Below the pieces are notes generated by a model, which saw only the letters and a program-made list of their open reading frames with translations, was not told where the DNA came from and searched no databases. The position numbers and the translations under genes are program-made. A stretch of 64,000 bases of DNA from Rhizobium leguminosarum bv. trifolii WSM2297 (GTDB taxonomy: Bacteria; Pseudomonadota; Alphaproteobacteria; Rhizobiales; Rhizobiaceae), in contig NZ_JH719395.1 in assembly GCF_000271845.1 (NCBI RefSeq), positions 248,001 through 312,000 on the forward strand. The letters run 5' to 3'. Below are positions 45,135 through 54,392 of the stretch, piece by piece (the first letter of the stretch is position 1; each line of letters opens with the position of its first letter).

Positions 45135-46655
45135 ATGGTTGAATCTGAAGCCCAGGGGCGCCTTCCGGGGATCGCCCCGGTCTCCGTCGTCGATATTGGA
45201 TCGAATTCCATTCGTCTTGTCGTCTACGAAGGCATGTCCCGTTCGCCAACCGTCCTCTTCAACGAAAAGGTTCTCTGCGGCCTCGGCAGGGGCATAGCCC
45301 TTACCGGCAAGATGGATGAAGACAGCGTCGGCCGGGCTTTGGCGTCGCTGCATCGTTTCAAGGCCCTGTCCGACCAGGCGCGCGCCGCCACCATGTATGT
45401 GCTGGCGACGGCCGCCGCCCGCGAGGCGAGCAACGGTCCCGATTTCATCCATCAGGCGGAAACCATCCTCGGCCGCAAGATCCGCGTGCTCTCGGGCGAG
45501 GAGGAGGCGAAATTCGCCTCGCTCGGCATCATCAGCGGCTTCTTCAATCCCGATGGTATTGCCGGCGATCTCGGCGGCGGCTCGCTGGAACTGATCGATA
45601 TCAAGGGCAAAGAGGTCGGCAAGGGCATCACCCTGCCGCTCGGCGGCTTGCGCCTGTCGGAATATGCCGGCGGTTCGCTCTCCAAGGCCCGCACCTTTGC
45701 CCGCAAGCAGGTGAAGACGGCAAAGCTGCTGTCGAAAGGCGAGGGGCGCACCTTCTACGCCGTCGGTGGCACCTGGCGAAACATCGCCAAGCTGCACATG
45801 GAGATCACCCAATATCCGCTGCACATGATGCAGGGTTATGAGGTCTCGCTCGAAGCGATGATGCTGTTCCTCGAACAGGTGGTTACCGCCCGCGATTCCA
45901 AGGAGCCGGCGCTGCAGGCCGTGTCCAAGCATCGCCGTTCGCTGCTGCCCTTCGGCGCCGTCGCCATGAGGGAAGTTCTGAGCGCGATGAAGCCGTCGGT
46001 GATTTCCTTCTCGGCGCAGGGCGTGCGCGAGGGATATCTCTATTCGCTGCTGTCGGAGTCCGAACGCCGTCTCGATCCGCTGCTCGCCGCTGCCGGCGAG
46101 CTGGCGATCCTGCGTGCCCGTTCGCCGGAGCACGCCCGCGAGTTGGCGGAATGGACCGGCCGCATGATGCCGCTCTTCGGCATCCAGGAAACCGATGAGG
46201 AAAGCCGCTATCGCCAGGCCGCCTGTCTGCTCGCCGATATCAGCTGGCGCGCTCATCCCGATTATCGCGGCCTGCAGGCGTTGAACGTCATCGCCCACTC
46301 TTCCTTCGTCGGCATCAGCCATCCCGGCCGCGCCTTCATCGCGCTGACCAATTATTACCGTTTCGAAGGCCTGCACGACGACGGCGCGACCGGCCCGCTG
46401 GCGCAGATCGCCACGCCCCAACTCATCGACCGCGCCAAGCTGCTCGGCGGCATGCTGCGCGTCGTCTACCTCTTCTCGGCCTCGATGCCCGGCATCGTCA
46501 AGAACCTGACCTTCCGCAAATCGCCGAGCCCGGACCTCGACCTCGAATTCGTCGTCCCCCCCGAATACCGCGATTTCGCAGGCGAACGCCTGGACGGCCG
46601 CCTGCAGCAGCTGTCGAGGCTGACGAACAAAAGGCTGGCGTTTCGGTTCGAGTAG
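45135..46655 (+). CDS. ppx: Exopolyphosphatase (Ppx/GppA family)
   Basis: Removes terminal phosphate from polyphosphate chains; the family also includes pppGpp phosphatases. The 506-residue protein has the actin-like ATPase core: VSVVDIGSNSIRLVVYEG at about residues 13-30, GDLGGGSLELIDI (phosphate-2 motif), and a C-terminal HD-like helical domain. It is 12 bp after ppk, so synthesis and breakdown enzymes are made together. The gene ends before a 48-bp-arm inverted repeat. Confidence 0.95.
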   Translation: MVESEAQGRLPGIAPVSVVDIGSNSIRLVVYEGMSRSPTVLFNEKVLCGLGRGIALTGKMDEDSVGRALASLHRFKALSDQARAATMYVLATAAAREASNGPDFIHQAETILGRKIRVLSGEEEAKFASLGIISGFFNPDGIAGDLGGGSLELIDIKGKEVGKGITLPLGGLRLSEYAGGSLSKARTFARKQVKTAKLLSKGEGRTFYAVGGTWRNIAKLHMEITQYPLHMMQGYEVSLEAMMLFLEQVVTARDSKEPALQAVSKHRRSLLPFGAVAMREVLSAMKPSVISFSAQGVREGYLYSLLSESERRLDPLLAAAGELAILRARSPEHARELAEWTGRMMPLFGIQETDEESRYRQAACLLADISWRAHPDYRGLQALNVIAHSSFVGISHPGRAFIALTNYYRFEGLHDDGATGPLAQIATPQLIDRAKLLGGMLRVVYLFSASMPGIVKNLTFRKSPSPDLDLEFVVPPEYRDFAGERLDGRLQQLSRLTNKRLAFRFE

Positions 46656-46943
46656 GGCGATTTGCGGCGGTTGTGCCATGGGGCACCCCCCTCTGCCCTG
46701 CCGGGCATCTCCCCCACAGGTGGGGAGATCACCAGTGGCTTGAACTTCCTGCCCATCTACTGTTTCGCCGTGCTGAAGGCTCGTTGTTTCCGGAAGCCGT
46801 CGCGCCCAGCCGATCTCCCCACCTGTGGGGGAGATGCCCGGCAAGGCAGAGGGGGGCGCCCACGGCATGCCGCCAAATATCGGCCGTGCAAAAAAAGGCG
46901 GCACCTTCGCGCCGCCCTCTCGATCTCACATCAGAACGCCGAA
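46656..46943. repeat. Long inverted repeat between ppx and the phytase-like gene
   Basis: Arms 46681-46729 and 46812-46860 are reverse complements over about 49 bp with two mismatches, each arm containing its own small hairpin (ATCTCCCC/GGGGAGAT). The 82-bp loop (46730-46811) has no open frame of note. It lies where two convergent transcripts meet and probably works as a transcription stop or REP-type element; rhizobial in origin by character. Nothing else is seen in this 288-bp gap. Confidence 0.8.
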
Positions 46944-48302
46944 TTACTTCGCGTTCAAAAACTCGCCAACCTCAAGCAGGCTGAACTCATTATTATCGGC
47001 CTTGTCGACGGCGCGGCCGGCCGAGAAGGGCAGGTTGTTGTCGTTGCCGATGATGATGTGGGTGGCGTCGACGCGGTCGACGTTTTCGATCGTCACGAAC
47101 GGCATGTCGTAGACGCCGTCCTTGCTGCCGGCCTTCTTCTTGTTGTCGGGGTCCTGAATATCAAGGAGGTCGATATAGCCGATCTTGCGGACGGCCTTGC
47201 CGACATTGGCGTCGTTGAACTCGATCTTGTAGACGCGCTTCAGCTCGGCAGGCGCCTCGAAGCAATCCGGCTTCGGCTGCTTCGGGTCGGCGCAGGCCTT
47301 GTCCTTGGTGCCGGCGCCGCTGTCGCGCTCGATGACGAGAGCGGTCGTGTCGTCGAGCATGTTGAAGTCGCCGATCGAAACGCCCTTGTCTTCGAACGGA
47401 TAGAGCCAGCTGCGGCCAGTCCACTTCTTGGCGGCGACGTCGAATTCGATCACGCGGATGGCGGTGTGGCCGTCGACCGTTTCCATAGTGCCGTCATCCC
47501 TGTAGAGGGCGCCTTCGAGCAGGCCGTAGAGCTTGGAGCCGTCCTTCGACATCGCGAGGCCTTCGAAGCCGCCGGAACGCTTCAGGTTGAAGACAGGCAT
47601 TTTCGCGGCCGGGTTGCCCGGAAGCTGGATCAGCGGATTGTCGGGCGAAAGCACCGGCTTGCCGTCGAGCGTCGTCGGGATGACGTCGGTCAGCCGGCCT
47701 TCGGTGTCGATTTTCAGGATGTAGGGACCGAATTCGTCGCCGAGCCAGAAGCCGTCGGCAACCGGCTGGATCGATTCGATGTCGAAGTCGGCGCCGGTGA
47801 GATAACGCGTGTCGGTGCCTTCGAGCACGATCGGGAACGGAGCGATCTTGTTCGGATCGGAAAGGAAGAGGTTCTTGACGATTTCAGCCTTGTTGCCGGC
47901 CCAGTCGAATTTCATCTGGTGCAGGAAAAGCATGGCGTCCGAAGAGTTGGCCTTTGAGCCGAAACCGTTGTCCGTCAGCGTCCAGAAGGTGCCGTCGGCC
48001 ATCGTCTTGATGCCCGAAAAACCTTGGACCGGCTGACCGTCGAAGGGAAGCTTTAGGTCGGTAACGCGGGCGCCATCCTTGCCGGGAACGGTGCCGAGCG
48101 CTTCGGTGCGCTTGCGGTCCGGCGTCGTGAACTTGCCGGAATGCTTGAGAAATTCCGGAGCGTCGACCGGCGCCGGAACCATGGTGTTGGCCGGCAGGAT
48201 CGCCTGGCCGGCGAGCTTGGCCGGGAACTGCTGCTGGTCGGCTAAAACGGGGCCGGCGATCAGGATGAAAAGCGATACGGAAGCAAAAAGGACGTTCTTC
48301 AT
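46944..48302 (-). CDS. Secreted esterase-like activity of phytase family protein
   Basis: A 452-residue exported protein: signal peptide to about residue 21 (FILIAGPVLA), then a six-blade beta-propeller-like region of the phytase-esterase family (AQGFSG..., LTDNGFGSKANSS, GDEFGPYILKIDTEGR, SGGFEGLAMSKDGSKLYG). These proteins release phosphate from organic esters in the periplasm or outside. The facing genes are ppk-ppx; its own promoter region has a possible PHO box. SD-like GGGGAT precedes the start at 48302. Substrate is inferred only from the family. Confidence 0.85.
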   Translation of the reverse strand: MKNVLFASVSLFILIAGPVLADQQQFPAKLAGQAILPANTMVPAPVDAPEFLKHSGKFTTPDRKRTEALGTVPGKDGARVTDLKLPFDGQPVQGFSGIKTMADGTFWTLTDNGFGSKANSSDAMLFLHQMKFDWAGNKAEIVKNLFLSDPNKIAPFPIVLEGTDTRYLTGADFDIESIQPVADGFWLGDEFGPYILKIDTEGRLTDVIPTTLDGKPVLSPDNPLIQLPGNPAAKMPVFNLKRSGGFEGLAMSKDGSKLYGLLEGALYRDDGTMETVDGHTAIRVIEFDVAAKKWTGRSWLYPFEDKGVSIGDFNMLDDTTALVIERDSGAGTKDKACADPKQPKPDCFEAPAELKRVYKIEFNDANVGKAVRKIGYIDLLDIQDPDNKKKAGSKDGVYDMPFVTIENVDRVDATHIIIGNDNNLPFSAGRAVDKADNNEFSLLEVGEFLNAK

Positions 48303-48347
48303 AATATCCCCATGGAACGGAAGCGAATGCCTTCCGCTTAGCAGGGC

Positions 48348-48369
48348 TTTAATGTCAGCGAATTGACGG
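48348..48369 (-). promoter_or_regulatory. Candidate PHO box upstream of the phytase-like gene
   Basis: On the minus strand the 22 bases are CCGTCAATTCG then CTGACATTAAA, two 11-bp units with 5/7 and 6/7 agreement to CTGTCAT. They end 45 bp before the start codon of the phytase-like gene, leaving room for a -10 element; only a weak one (GCTAAG) is seen at the right distance. Confidence 0.5.
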
Positions 48370-48407
48370 TTGAGTGAAGCTTTGGTGACGCGCGGCAGAA
48401 CGTTTGC

Positions 48408-49469
48408 TCAGCCGTGCAGAATGACCGCGGGCGTGTTCAGCACGGTGACCGCGCGCGAGGAAAGCGCCATGACGCCGAGCGCCTGGCCGCGCCCCCTGAC
48501 GGCATGGCTGCCGAGATCCTCGCAGGATATGTCGTCGGGAAACTGCATCCGCCGGGCAAGCTCGGCGGAGATCAGCACCGGCCGGTTCAGGCTGCGGCAG
48601 AGCGCCTCCAGCCGGGCGGTGGTGTTCACCGTGTCGCCGAAATAGCTGATCTTGTGATGGTCGACGCCGATTTCGGCGGTGATGATCTCGCCGCCGTGAA
48701 GGGCGGCTCTCAGCTTCGGCACTTGGCCGTAGCTTTTCCGCCAGCCGGCGGCATTGGCTTCGATATCGGCGAGGATGTCGAAGATGCAGCGCACGCAGCG
48801 CGCATCCTTGACGCCGCGGGCAAGCGGCCAGGTGATGATCGCCGCGTCACCGACATAGTCATTGATCATGCCCTTATGGCGCCGGACCGGCTCCGCGAAA
48901 GTCGCAAACAGCGAGCTCAGCAGCTGCTGTGCGCGGAGGTCGCCGTGCTTTTCGGCAAAGGCCGTCGAATCGACCAGATCGATGAACAGGAAGACACGTT
49001 CCTCCTTGACCGGATTGCGGTAGCGGCTGACCAGCATGCTCAGAAATACTTCGCGGCCGAGCAGTTCCCGCACCCGCAGGATGAAGATCATCGCCGAGCA
49101 GACCGCAAGGGCATAGAGGAAGACCTCATACGGCATGATGACGAGATCGAACAGCGAAGGCGGCTTCACCATGCCGAGCGACCAGAGCAGCAGGCCGCCG
49201 CAGGCAAAGCCGATGCTCATCAGGATCTCGTAGATCACCAATTCGGTAATGATGAAGGCGAAGGTCGGCAGCTTCTGGATGCGCCTGTAAAGCGTGCGGA
49301 ACAGCACCTTGCGTTCGAAGGCGATAATCGGCATGCCGATGAACAGCGCGAAGATCGCGCCGACAACGGGCGTCTGATTGGAATAGAACATCAGATCATA
49401 GGCGACGCCGCTCGCGGCCAGAACGAGCGTGATCAAGATCCAGTTCTGCGTCGGAGATATTTCCCGCAT
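48408..49469 (-). CDS. Membrane-bound adenylate/guanylate cyclase
   Basis: A 353-residue class III cyclase. The N-terminal half has about five hydrophobic helices (WILITLVLAASGVAYDLMFY and more), the C-terminal half a cyclase homology domain with FLFIDLVDSTAFAE (first metal Asp), NDYVGDAAIITWP (second Asp) and SYFGDTVNTTARLE (Asn/Arg transition-state pair), so catalysis is plausible. Product (cAMP or cGMP) is not decidable. Rhizobia have many such enzymes. An 8-bp hairpin lies in its leader at 49494-49519; GAAGGG precedes ATG at 49469. Confidence 0.9.
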   Translation of the reverse strand: MREISPTQNWILITLVLAASGVAYDLMFYSNQTPVVGAIFALFIGMPIIAFERKVLFRTLYRRIQKLPTFAFIITELVIYEILMSIGFACGGLLLWSLGMVKPPSLFDLVIMPYEVFLYALAVCSAMIFILRVRELLGREVFLSMLVSRYRNPVKEERVFLFIDLVDSTAFAEKHGDLRAQQLLSSLFATFAEPVRRHKGMINDYVGDAAIITWPLARGVKDARCVRCIFDILADIEANAAGWRKSYGQVPKLRAALHGGEIITAEIGVDHHKISYFGDTVNTTARLEALCRSLNRPVLISAELARRMQFPDDISCEDLGSHAVRGRGQALGVMALSSRAVTVLNTPAVILHG

Positions 49470-49493
49470 GCCACCCTTCGCTGATGATGTTTC

Positions 49494-49519
49494 TTCCCAG
49501 CCATTGTTTCAGCTGGGAA
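49494..49519. repeat. Hairpin in the leader of the cyclase gene
   Basis: TTCCCAGC (49494-49501) and GCTGGGAA (49512-49519) form an 8-bp inverted repeat with a 10-nt loop in the 77-bp gap between rnd and the cyclase gene. In the direction of transcription the run of T lies before the stem, so it is not a standard terminator; it could stabilise the leader or bind a regulator. Confidence 0.45.
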
Positions 49520-49546
49520 AAAAGCGTCAAGCGAATTCAATCCAAC

Positions 49547-50692
49547 TCAGAGGCTGACGGTTTCGACCTTCCTGTCGACGAAGCGCAGAGCGATCTGACC
49601 CTGGATCAGCTGCAGCGCCGGCTCGCCGAAAAGATCGCGCCGCCAGCCGTGCAGCGCAGAGACTTCGGCCTTCTCGCCCTCGGCGGCGATCCTGTCGAGA
49701 TCCTCGCTGTTGGCGATCACCTTCGGCGCAACGCCGTGTTTTTCCGAAATCAGCTTCAGGAGTACCTTCAGCAGTTCGACGGCGGCAGCGGCCCCTTCGG
49801 GTGCCTGCGCCTGACGTGGCACATGTGGCATATCGGCCTTTGGAAGAGCGAGCGCCGCGTTGACGGCTTCGATGACTGATGCGCCGGAGGTCGAGCGCTC
49901 CCAGCCTTTCGGAATGGTGCGTAACCGGCCAAGCGCTTCGGTATCCTTGGGCTGCTGTTGGGCGATCTCGTAGATCGCATCATCTTTCAGCACCCGCGAA
50001 CGCGGCACGTTGCGGGCCCGGGCCTCGCGTTCGCGCCAGGCTGCGACGTATTTCAGGATCGCCAGCTCCTGCGGCTTGCGCAGCCGCATCTTCAGCCGCT
50101 GCCAGGCATCGTCGGGATGCATGTCGTAGGTTTCGCGCGCCTCGAGAATGTCCATCTCCTCGGAGAGCCAGGAGGTGCGGCCTTCGCGATCGAGTTCCGC
50201 CTTGAGCGACAGGTAGACGTCGCGCAGGTGGGTGACGTCGGCCAGGGCATATTCCAGCTGCTTGTCGGAGAGCGGTCGGCGGCTCCAGTCGGTAAAACGC
50301 GACGACTTGTCGATATGGACGTTCTTGATGCGGCTGACCAGCTGATCATAGGAGACGCTGTCGCCGAATCCGCAGACCATGGCGGCGACCTGCGTGTCGA
50401 AGATCGGATGCGGAATGAGATTGCCGCGATTGAAGATGATTTCGATGTCCTGACGCGCCGCGTGGAAGACTTTCAGCACCTTTGGGTCGGCCATCAGCTC
50501 GAAGAAGGGAGCGAGATCGATCCCCTTTGCCAGCGGATCGACGAGAACTTCCGTTGTCGGGCTTGCCATCTGAATCAGGCAAAGCTCCGGCCAGAAGGTC
50601 GTCTCGCGCAGGAATTCGGTGTCGATTGTGATGAAGTCGGACTTGGCCAGCTCTTTGCAGGCGGCCGCCAAATCGGCGGTGGTTTCGATCAT
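49547..50692 (-). CDS. rnd: Ribonuclease D
   Basis: 3'-5' exoribonuclease for tRNA maturation. The 381-residue protein has the DEDDy exonuclease motifs: FITIDTEF (about residues 20-27), VFHAARQDIEI, and the third motif with YALADVTHLRDVY, then HRDC domain features (LAILKYVAAWREREA). Length matches E. coli RNase D. aspS on the other strand is 1.8 kb away; upstream is a multicopper oxidase gene on the same strand, separated by 131 bp. Confidence 0.94.
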   Translation of the reverse strand: MIETTADLAAACKELAKSDFITIDTEFLRETTFWPELCLIQMASPTTEVLVDPLAKGIDLAPFFELMADPKVLKVFHAARQDIEIIFNRGNLIPHPIFDTQVAAMVCGFGDSVSYDQLVSRIKNVHIDKSSRFTDWSRRPLSDKQLEYALADVTHLRDVYLSLKAELDREGRTSWLSEEMDILEARETYDMHPDDAWQRLKMRLRKPQELAILKYVAAWREREARARNVPRSRVLKDDAIYEIAQQQPKDTEALGRLRTIPKGWERSTSGASVIEAVNAALALPKADMPHVPRQAQAPEGAAAAVELLKVLLKLISEKHGVAPKVIANSEDLDRIAAEGEKAEVSALHGWRRDLFGEPALQLIQGQIALRFVDRKVETVSL

Positions 50693-50823
50693 ATCATTTC
50701 ATTCGCAAGGAAAAGGTCGGTTGAACCTTCCTTCTCCTTTCGCTTCGATATGTCAATACAACAGCATACGCTTCGAGCCTTGCTGGCCAAGAATCACGTC
50801 CAAACTGTGGCAAGACGAGCGCC

Positions 50824-52215
50824 TCAGCTGACTCTGACATAGCTGGTCATTCCGGTCTTCTGATGCTCGATGATATGGCAATGCAGCAGCCAGTCGCCGG
50901 GATTGTCGGCGACGAAGGCGAGCTGCACCTTCTCATCCGGCTGGATGAGATAGGTATCGGACACTAGAGGCATCACCTCCCTGGTCGAGGAAGAGATCAC
51001 CATGAAGCTCATCCCGTGCAGATGGATCGGATGCGCGTGCGGCGTGGTGTTCTCCAGATTGAAGACATAGCTCCGGCCGAGCTTCAATTCCACCAGCGGC
51101 GTCGTCGGATCGGGTGTGTCACCCGGCCACGGCACCTTGTTGATTGCCCAGAAACTGTAGCCGAGCGTGCCGCAGATGCTTTCGGCGGCGGTATTCTCCG
51201 CCGTGGCGCTCAGTACTAGGGGAATCTGTTCGGCGGCGGAAAGATCGGCCTTCGCCACCGGATTTTCGACAAGCGGCCCGAGATCGCCGATATCGCGCTT
51301 CAGCGATGATCCGGTGGCGCGCAGGCTGGCGATCGTCTTCGGCGTCGTGCCGCGGATATCTTCAAGCGTCGCGACGGCGCCCTCGCTGTCCGGCATGTGC
51401 ACGGCGAGATCGAGCCGCTGGCCTGGCCCGATCTGCAGCAGGTCGAGGGGAAAACGCTTCGGTACCGGATTGCCGTCGATGGCAATGACGCTCGCAACCG
51501 CACCTTCCATCTTCAGCGAGAAGATCCGCGTCACGTCGGTGACCGCGATGCGCAGCCGCACCAGCCCGCCGGCCGGCGCGTCATATCGCGGCTCCTGATG
51601 CCAGTTGGCGGTGCGCACCGTGCCGTAGGTCCCCGACTTGGCTGCGTCGCGCGGCCGGAATGCGGCGATGAACTGCCCGTCGCCGCCGAGCCGCCAGTCG
51701 CGCAGGTTCAGCACCACTTCCGCATCGAATTCGGGATCGCCAGGGTCTTCGACGACGATGACGCCGGTCATGCCGTGCCCCATCTGCGTCAGCGTATTGC
51801 AATGCGGATGATACCAGAAAGTGCCGGCATCGGGCGGCGTGAAGGCATAATCGAAGCTGTCGCCGGTATAGACATAGGGCTGCGTCATGAAGGGCACGCC
51901 GTCCATGCGGTTGTCGATGCGAAGCCCGTGCCAGTGGATCGTCGTCGGTTCGTCGAGCCCGTTTTTCAGCCGCGCTGCATAGGGTCGCCCCTTCGTCATC
52001 CTGAGCACCGGCGGCATGCCGTCATGACCCCAGCTCATGATATCCCGGGTCGGTCCCGCCTCGCTCAGCATCGCCTCGGTCTTCACCGCCGTCAGCAGTT
52101 GCGGCTCGGGTGCCGCCTCGGCAAGCCCGAATTTACCGGCAATGCCCATGCCGACACCATAGGCGCCCGCGACGGCGGATGCCTTGAGAAGGTTGCGGCG
52201 GGTCAGCAGAGGCAT
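50824..52215 (-). CDS. Multicopper oxidase with Tat signal
   Basis: A 463-residue laccase/CueO-type enzyme. The Tat signal has the twin-arginine (TRRNLLKASAVAG) at residues 5-17, so it folds with copper in the cytoplasm and goes to the periplasm. Copper-site motifs: TIHWHGLRIDN (about residue 92), FWYHPHCNTL, HPIHLHGMSFMV and HCHIIEHQKTGM near the C-terminus, holding type 1 Cys/His/Met and trinuclear His ligands. Likely oxidises Cu(I) or phenolics. There is no copper regulator adjacent and no CueR-type site found in the 255-bp gap to aspS. Confidence 0.9.
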   Translation of the reverse strand: MPLLTRRNLLKASAVAGAYGVGMGIAGKFGLAEAAPEPQLLTAVKTEAMLSEAGPTRDIMSWGHDGMPPVLRMTKGRPYAARLKNGLDEPTTIHWHGLRIDNRMDGVPFMTQPYVYTGDSFDYAFTPPDAGTFWYHPHCNTLTQMGHGMTGVIVVEDPGDPEFDAEVVLNLRDWRLGGDGQFIAAFRPRDAAKSGTYGTVRTANWHQEPRYDAPAGGLVRLRIAVTDVTRIFSLKMEGAVASVIAIDGNPVPKRFPLDLLQIGPGQRLDLAVHMPDSEGAVATLEDIRGTTPKTIASLRATGSSLKRDIGDLGPLVENPVAKADLSAAEQIPLVLSATAENTAAESICGTLGYSFWAINKVPWPGDTPDPTTPLVELKLGRSYVFNLENTTPHAHPIHLHGMSFMVISSSTREVMPLVSDTYLIQPDEKVQLAFVADNPGDWLLHCHIIEHQKTGMTSYVRVS

Positions 52216-52470
52216 GCGGAGGCTCCGGGATGATAATACCGATCCTTTTAAAGTTGAGAGGCATCTTCATCAATATGGGAAACGCGGCCAAACTGCCGCA
52301 GCTTACGGGCCGCGACCTCGCCACAAACGCGTACCAAACCCGCGGGCAGCGCGCGCCAAGCCTTGACAAATCGGACCGTCCATGCGCTTTTCCGCCCGAT
52401 TTTCTTGTCGGCGCTTGAGGGGCTTTGAACCCTTGCTGCCGTCTTAAGCCACATGCCAGGATTTGAGATC

Positions 52471-54261
52471 ATGCATCGCTATCGCAGCCACACATGCGCC
52501 GCCCTCCGCAAGACGGATGTCGGCTCGACCGTCCGTATCTCCGGCTGGGTCCATCGCGTCCGCGACCATGGCGGCGTTCTCTTCATCGACCTTCGCGACC
52601 ATTACGGCATCACCCAGGTCGTCGCCGATCCCGATAGCCCGGCCTTCAAGACGGCGGAGACCGTGCGCGGCGAATGGGTCATCCGCATCGACGGCCTCGT
52701 CAAGGCCCGCACCGAAGACACCGTCAACAAGACGATGGCAACAGGTGAGATCGAGCTCTACGCCCAGGAGATCGAAGTGCTCTCCGCCGCCAAGGAATTG
52801 CCGCTGCCGGTCTTCGGCGAGCCGGACTATCCCGAAGACGTCCGCCTCAAGTATCGCTTCCTCGATCTTCGCCGCGAAACGCTGCATCGGAACATCGTCA
52901 AGCGCACTCAGGTCATCTCGTCGATGCGCCGCGAAATGGGCGATGTCGGCTTCACCGAATATACGACGCCGATCCTGACGGCCTCCTCGCCGGAAGGCGC
53001 GCGCGATTTCCTCGTGCCCTCGCGCATCCATCCCGGCACTTTCTATGCGCTGCCGCAGGCGCCGCAGCAGTATAAGCAGCTGCTGATGGTTGCAGGCTTC
53101 GATCGTTACTTCCAGATCGCGCCGTGTTTCCGCGATGAAGACCCGCGCGCCGACCGCCTGCCGGGCGAATTCTACCAGCTCGACCTCGAAATGAGCTTCG
53201 TCACCCAGGAAGATGTCTGGGACACGATGGGGCCGCTGATCACCAAGGTGTTCGAGGAATTTGCCGAAGGCAAGCCGGTCACTAAGGAATGGCCGCGTAT
53301 TCCCTATGACGAGGCAATTCGCAAATATGGTTCGGACAAGCCGGACCTGCGTAACCCGATCGTCATGGAAGCGGTGACCGAGCATTTCGCCGGCTCCGGT
53401 TTCAAGGTCTTCGCCGGCATGATCGCCTCCAACCCGAAGGTTCAGATCTGGGCGATCCCGGCAAAGACCGGCGGCTCGCGCGCCTTCTGCGACCGCATGA
53501 ACGCCTGGGCGCAGAGCCAGGGCCAGCCGGGCCTCGGCTACATCTTCTGGCGCAGCGAAAACGACAAGCTCGAAGGTGCTGGTCCGCTTGCCAAGAACAT
53601 CGGCGAGGAGCGCACCGATGCGATCCGCAACCAGCTCGGTCTCGGCGATGGCGACGCCTGCTTCTTCGTCGCCGGCGAACCGGAAAAGTTCTACAAGTTT
53701 GCCGGCGAGGCTCGCACGAAGGCCGGCGAAGAGCTGAACCTAGTCGACCGCGACCGCTTCGAATTGTGCTGGATCGTCGATTTCCCCTTCTTCGAATGGA
53801 GCGAGGAAGACAAGAAGGTCGATTTCGCCCACAACCCGTTCTCGATGCCGCAGGGTGGCCTTGAAGCGCTGCAGAACCAGGATCCGTTGACGATCAAGGC
53901 TTTCCAGTACGATGCCGTCTGCAACGGCTTCGAAATCGCCTCGGGCTCGATCCGCAACCAGTCGCCTGAAACCATGGTCGCTGCCTTCGAAAAGGTCGGT
54001 CTCAGCCAGCAGGACGTCGAGGATCGTTTCGGCGGCCTCTACCGCGCCTTCCAGTACGGCGCGCCGCCGCATGGCGGCGCTGCCTTCGGCATCGACCGTA
54101 TCGTCATGCTGCTCGTCGGCGCAAAGAACCTGCGCGAGATCTCGCTCTTCCCGATGAACCAGCAGGCCCAGGATCTGCTGATGGGCGCGCCGAGCCCGGC
54201 AAGCCCGACGCAGCTGCGCGAACTTTCGATCCGGCCGATCCCGCCGGTCAAGAAGGACTGA
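52471..54261 (+). CDS. aspS: Aspartyl-tRNA synthetase
   Basis: Class II synthetase of the bacterial type, 596 residues: N-terminal OB fold ([20 protein letters not shown]), the catalytic core with motif 2 ([11 protein letters not shown]), an inserted GAD domain in the middle (about residues 290-420) and motif 3 with [19 protein letters not shown] at 52471 gives the family start [14 protein letters not shown]; an in-frame ATG six codons earlier is less likely. It may also charge tRNA-Asn in bacteria lacking AsnRS; that cannot be judged here. Two hairpins follow the stop, including a strong terminator. Confidence 0.97.
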   Translation: MHRYRSHTCAALRKTDVGSTVRISGWVHRVRDHGGVLFIDLRDHYGITQVVADPDSPAFKTAETVRGEWVIRIDGLVKARTEDTVNKTMATGEIELYAQEIEVLSAAKELPLPVFGEPDYPEDVRLKYRFLDLRRETLHRNIVKRTQVISSMRREMGDVGFTEYTTPILTASSPEGARDFLVPSRIHPGTFYALPQAPQQYKQLLMVAGFDRYFQIAPCFRDEDPRADRLPGEFYQLDLEMSFVTQEDVWDTMGPLITKVFEEFAEGKPVTKEWPRIPYDEAIRKYGSDKPDLRNPIVMEAVTEHFAGSGFKVFAGMIASNPKVQIWAIPAKTGGSRAFCDRMNAWAQSQGQPGLGYIFWRSENDKLEGAGPLAKNIGEERTDAIRNQLGLGDGDACFFVAGEPEKFYKFAGEARTKAGEELNLVDRDRFELCWIVDFPFFEWSEEDKKVDFAHNPFSMPQGGLEALQNQDPLTIKAFQYDAVCNGFEIASGSIRNQSPETMVAAFEKVGLSQQDVEDRFGGLYRAFQYGAPPHGGAAFGIDRIVMLLVGAKNLREISLFPMNQQAQDLLMGAPSPASPTQLRELSIRPIPPVKKD

Positions 54262-54293
54262 TATAACAGGCTGCGCGGCCAACCCTAGCCTTT

Positions 54294-54314
54294 GAGGCGC
54301 CTTCGAGGCGCCTC
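54294..54314. repeat. Hairpin after aspS
   Basis: GAGGCGCC (54294-54301) and GGCGCCTC (54307-54314) pair around a 5-nt loop, just after the aspS stop. It has no T-run and may only stabilise the 3' end; the true terminator is the next hairpin. Confidence 0.5.
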
Positions 54315-54340
54315 GCGATGAGGCTGGAGAGAGTTCAGAA

Positions 54341-54377
54341 ATAAAAGGCCCGGCAGTGGAACTGCCGGTCCTTTTAT
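54341..54377. terminator. Bidirectional terminator between aspS and the convergent gene
   Basis: ATAAAAGG (54341-54348) pairs with CCTTTTAT (54370-54377), with CCGGCAGT/ACTGCCGG stem continuing inside after one mismatched pair, and a short GGAA-type loop. A-rich on one side and T-rich on the other, it can stop both aspS and the convergent gene ending at 54393. Confidence 0.9.
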
Positions 54378-54392
54378 CGTGAGATCGAAGCG

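Noticed and set aside
42702..46904. An open frame of about 1400 codons on the minus strand across ppk and ppx.
   Set aside because: It lies fully opposite two well supported genes; such long antisense frames are common in high-GC genomes with strong codon bias, and its residues show no domain.
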